A DNA stretch of 50,441 nucleotides, taken from contig CADANQ010000010.1 in NCBI GenBank assembly GCA_902789365.1, positions 1 through 50,441 on the forward strand, given 5' to 3'. A program made the translations under genes and the position numbers. Position 1 is the stretch's first letter. Each line of letters begins with the position of its first letter. The notes under the pieces were generated by a model, which worked only from the letters and a program-made list of their open reading frames with translations, did no database searches and was not told where the DNA came from. Origin of the DNA: an uncultured Eubacteriales bacterium. Its GTDB lineage: Bacteria; Bacillota; Clostridia; Christensenellales; Aristaeellaceae. Positions 50,346 to 50,441 of the stretch are shown piece by piece.

Positions 50346-50441
50346 GTAACTGTTCAGTCGTGTGTGAAGGAGAACAAACGTATGGCAGCAGCGGGGAGGT
50401 ATCGGAGGGATCTCCCTCCGATTATGATCCGTTTCAGCGGC
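50346..50441 (+). repeat. Right copy of the 96-bp terminal inverted repeat (putative IS end)
   Basis: Matches positions 4-99 in reverse complement (94 of 96). It starts GTAACTGTTCAG at 50346, includes AAGGAG at 50367-50372 and the hairpin ATCGGAGGGA/TCCCTCCGAT at 50401-50422. Both copies point outward from the window, so the contig is probably bounded by two copies of one element. Confidence 0.75.
50382..50441 (+). CDS. Start of an unidentified protein, cut by the window edge
   Basis: ATG at 50382 opens MAAAGRYRRDLPPIMIRFSG, running off the window. AAGGAG lies nine bases upstream. It is the same start as at 63-1 (minus), with one residue different. Likely the first gene of a repeated mobile element, but the family is not recognised from 20 residues. 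Confidence 0.4.
   Translation, partial: MAAAGRYRRDLPPIMIRFSG

Noticed and set aside
1-50441. Circular element or phage genome
   Set aside because: The end repeats are inverted, not direct, and the content is housekeeping genes without any phage structural or replication genes.

Overview
The window reads as one contig from a high-GC, Gram-positive-type (monoderm) anaerobe, most likely an uncultured member of class Clostridia from a gut or rumen. The evidence is an Asp23/AmaP envelope operon, a mraZ-ftsL-murE-murD-ftsQ-ftsA-ftsZ division cluster with a meso-diaminopimelate-type MurE, sugar ABC transporters of the LplB/LplC type without their own ATPase, a secreted cysteine phytase, a GH29 fucosidase and no outer-membrane genes. 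The order cannot be fixed by eye; Christensenellales-like Clostridia are a guess. No tRNA, rRNA or CRISPR array was seen.

Layout. Positions 277-3752 (+) encode a carbohydrate ABC transporter (two permeases, then a binding protein) closed by a strong terminator. Positions 3865-5917 (-) are PPK2, a DUF1349 protein and an unknown protein. A PTP-like phytase (-) and an HpcH/HpaI aldolase (+) diverge from 7077-7262. Positions 8040-14213 (-) form an accessory run: acyltransferase, GH29 fucosidase, tocopherol-cyclase-like protein, YunG-GNAT fusion, two truncated gene remnants and a metallophosphatase. Positions 14379-23471 (-) are one tightly coupled operon: CotH kinase, DUF4956 membrane protein, VTC polyphosphate polymerase, MrfA/Hrq1-type helicase, TrmH-type methylase, UPF0340 protein and a sugar nucleotidyltransferase. 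Positions 23712-27030 (+) carry a membrane protein, a P1-family peptidase, AcpS and the NAD(P)HX repair enzyme.

Positions 27023-41937 (-) are a long housekeeping run. In transcription order it is asp23, amaP, DUF2273, nusB, a TsaD-like paralogue, folD, xseA, xseB, ispA, a DUF212 phosphatase-like protein, a membrane protein, cysteine desulfurase, thiI, an orphan solute-binding protein, galactokinase, tsaE, tsaB and rimI. Positions 42205-49947 (-) hold a shortened dcw cluster: mraZ, ftsL, murE, a terminator, murD, ftsQ, a new promoter, ftsA and ftsZ. The usual rsmH, ftsI/spoVD, murF, mraY, ftsW and murG are missing.

Both window ends carry the same 96-bp sequence in inverted orientation (94/96 identical). 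Each copy has a good ribosome-binding site and the start of the same reading frame, pointing outward. This suggests that assembly stopped at two copies of one repeated element, probably an insertion sequence.

The most interesting candidate system is the VTC-DUF4956-CotH unit, read as a possible membrane polyphosphate or surface-phosphorylation machine. PPK2 and a secreted phytase elsewhere in the window make phosphate handling a recurring theme. Second is the Asp23 operon, in which all three proteins carry long low-complexity tails of contrasting chemistry.
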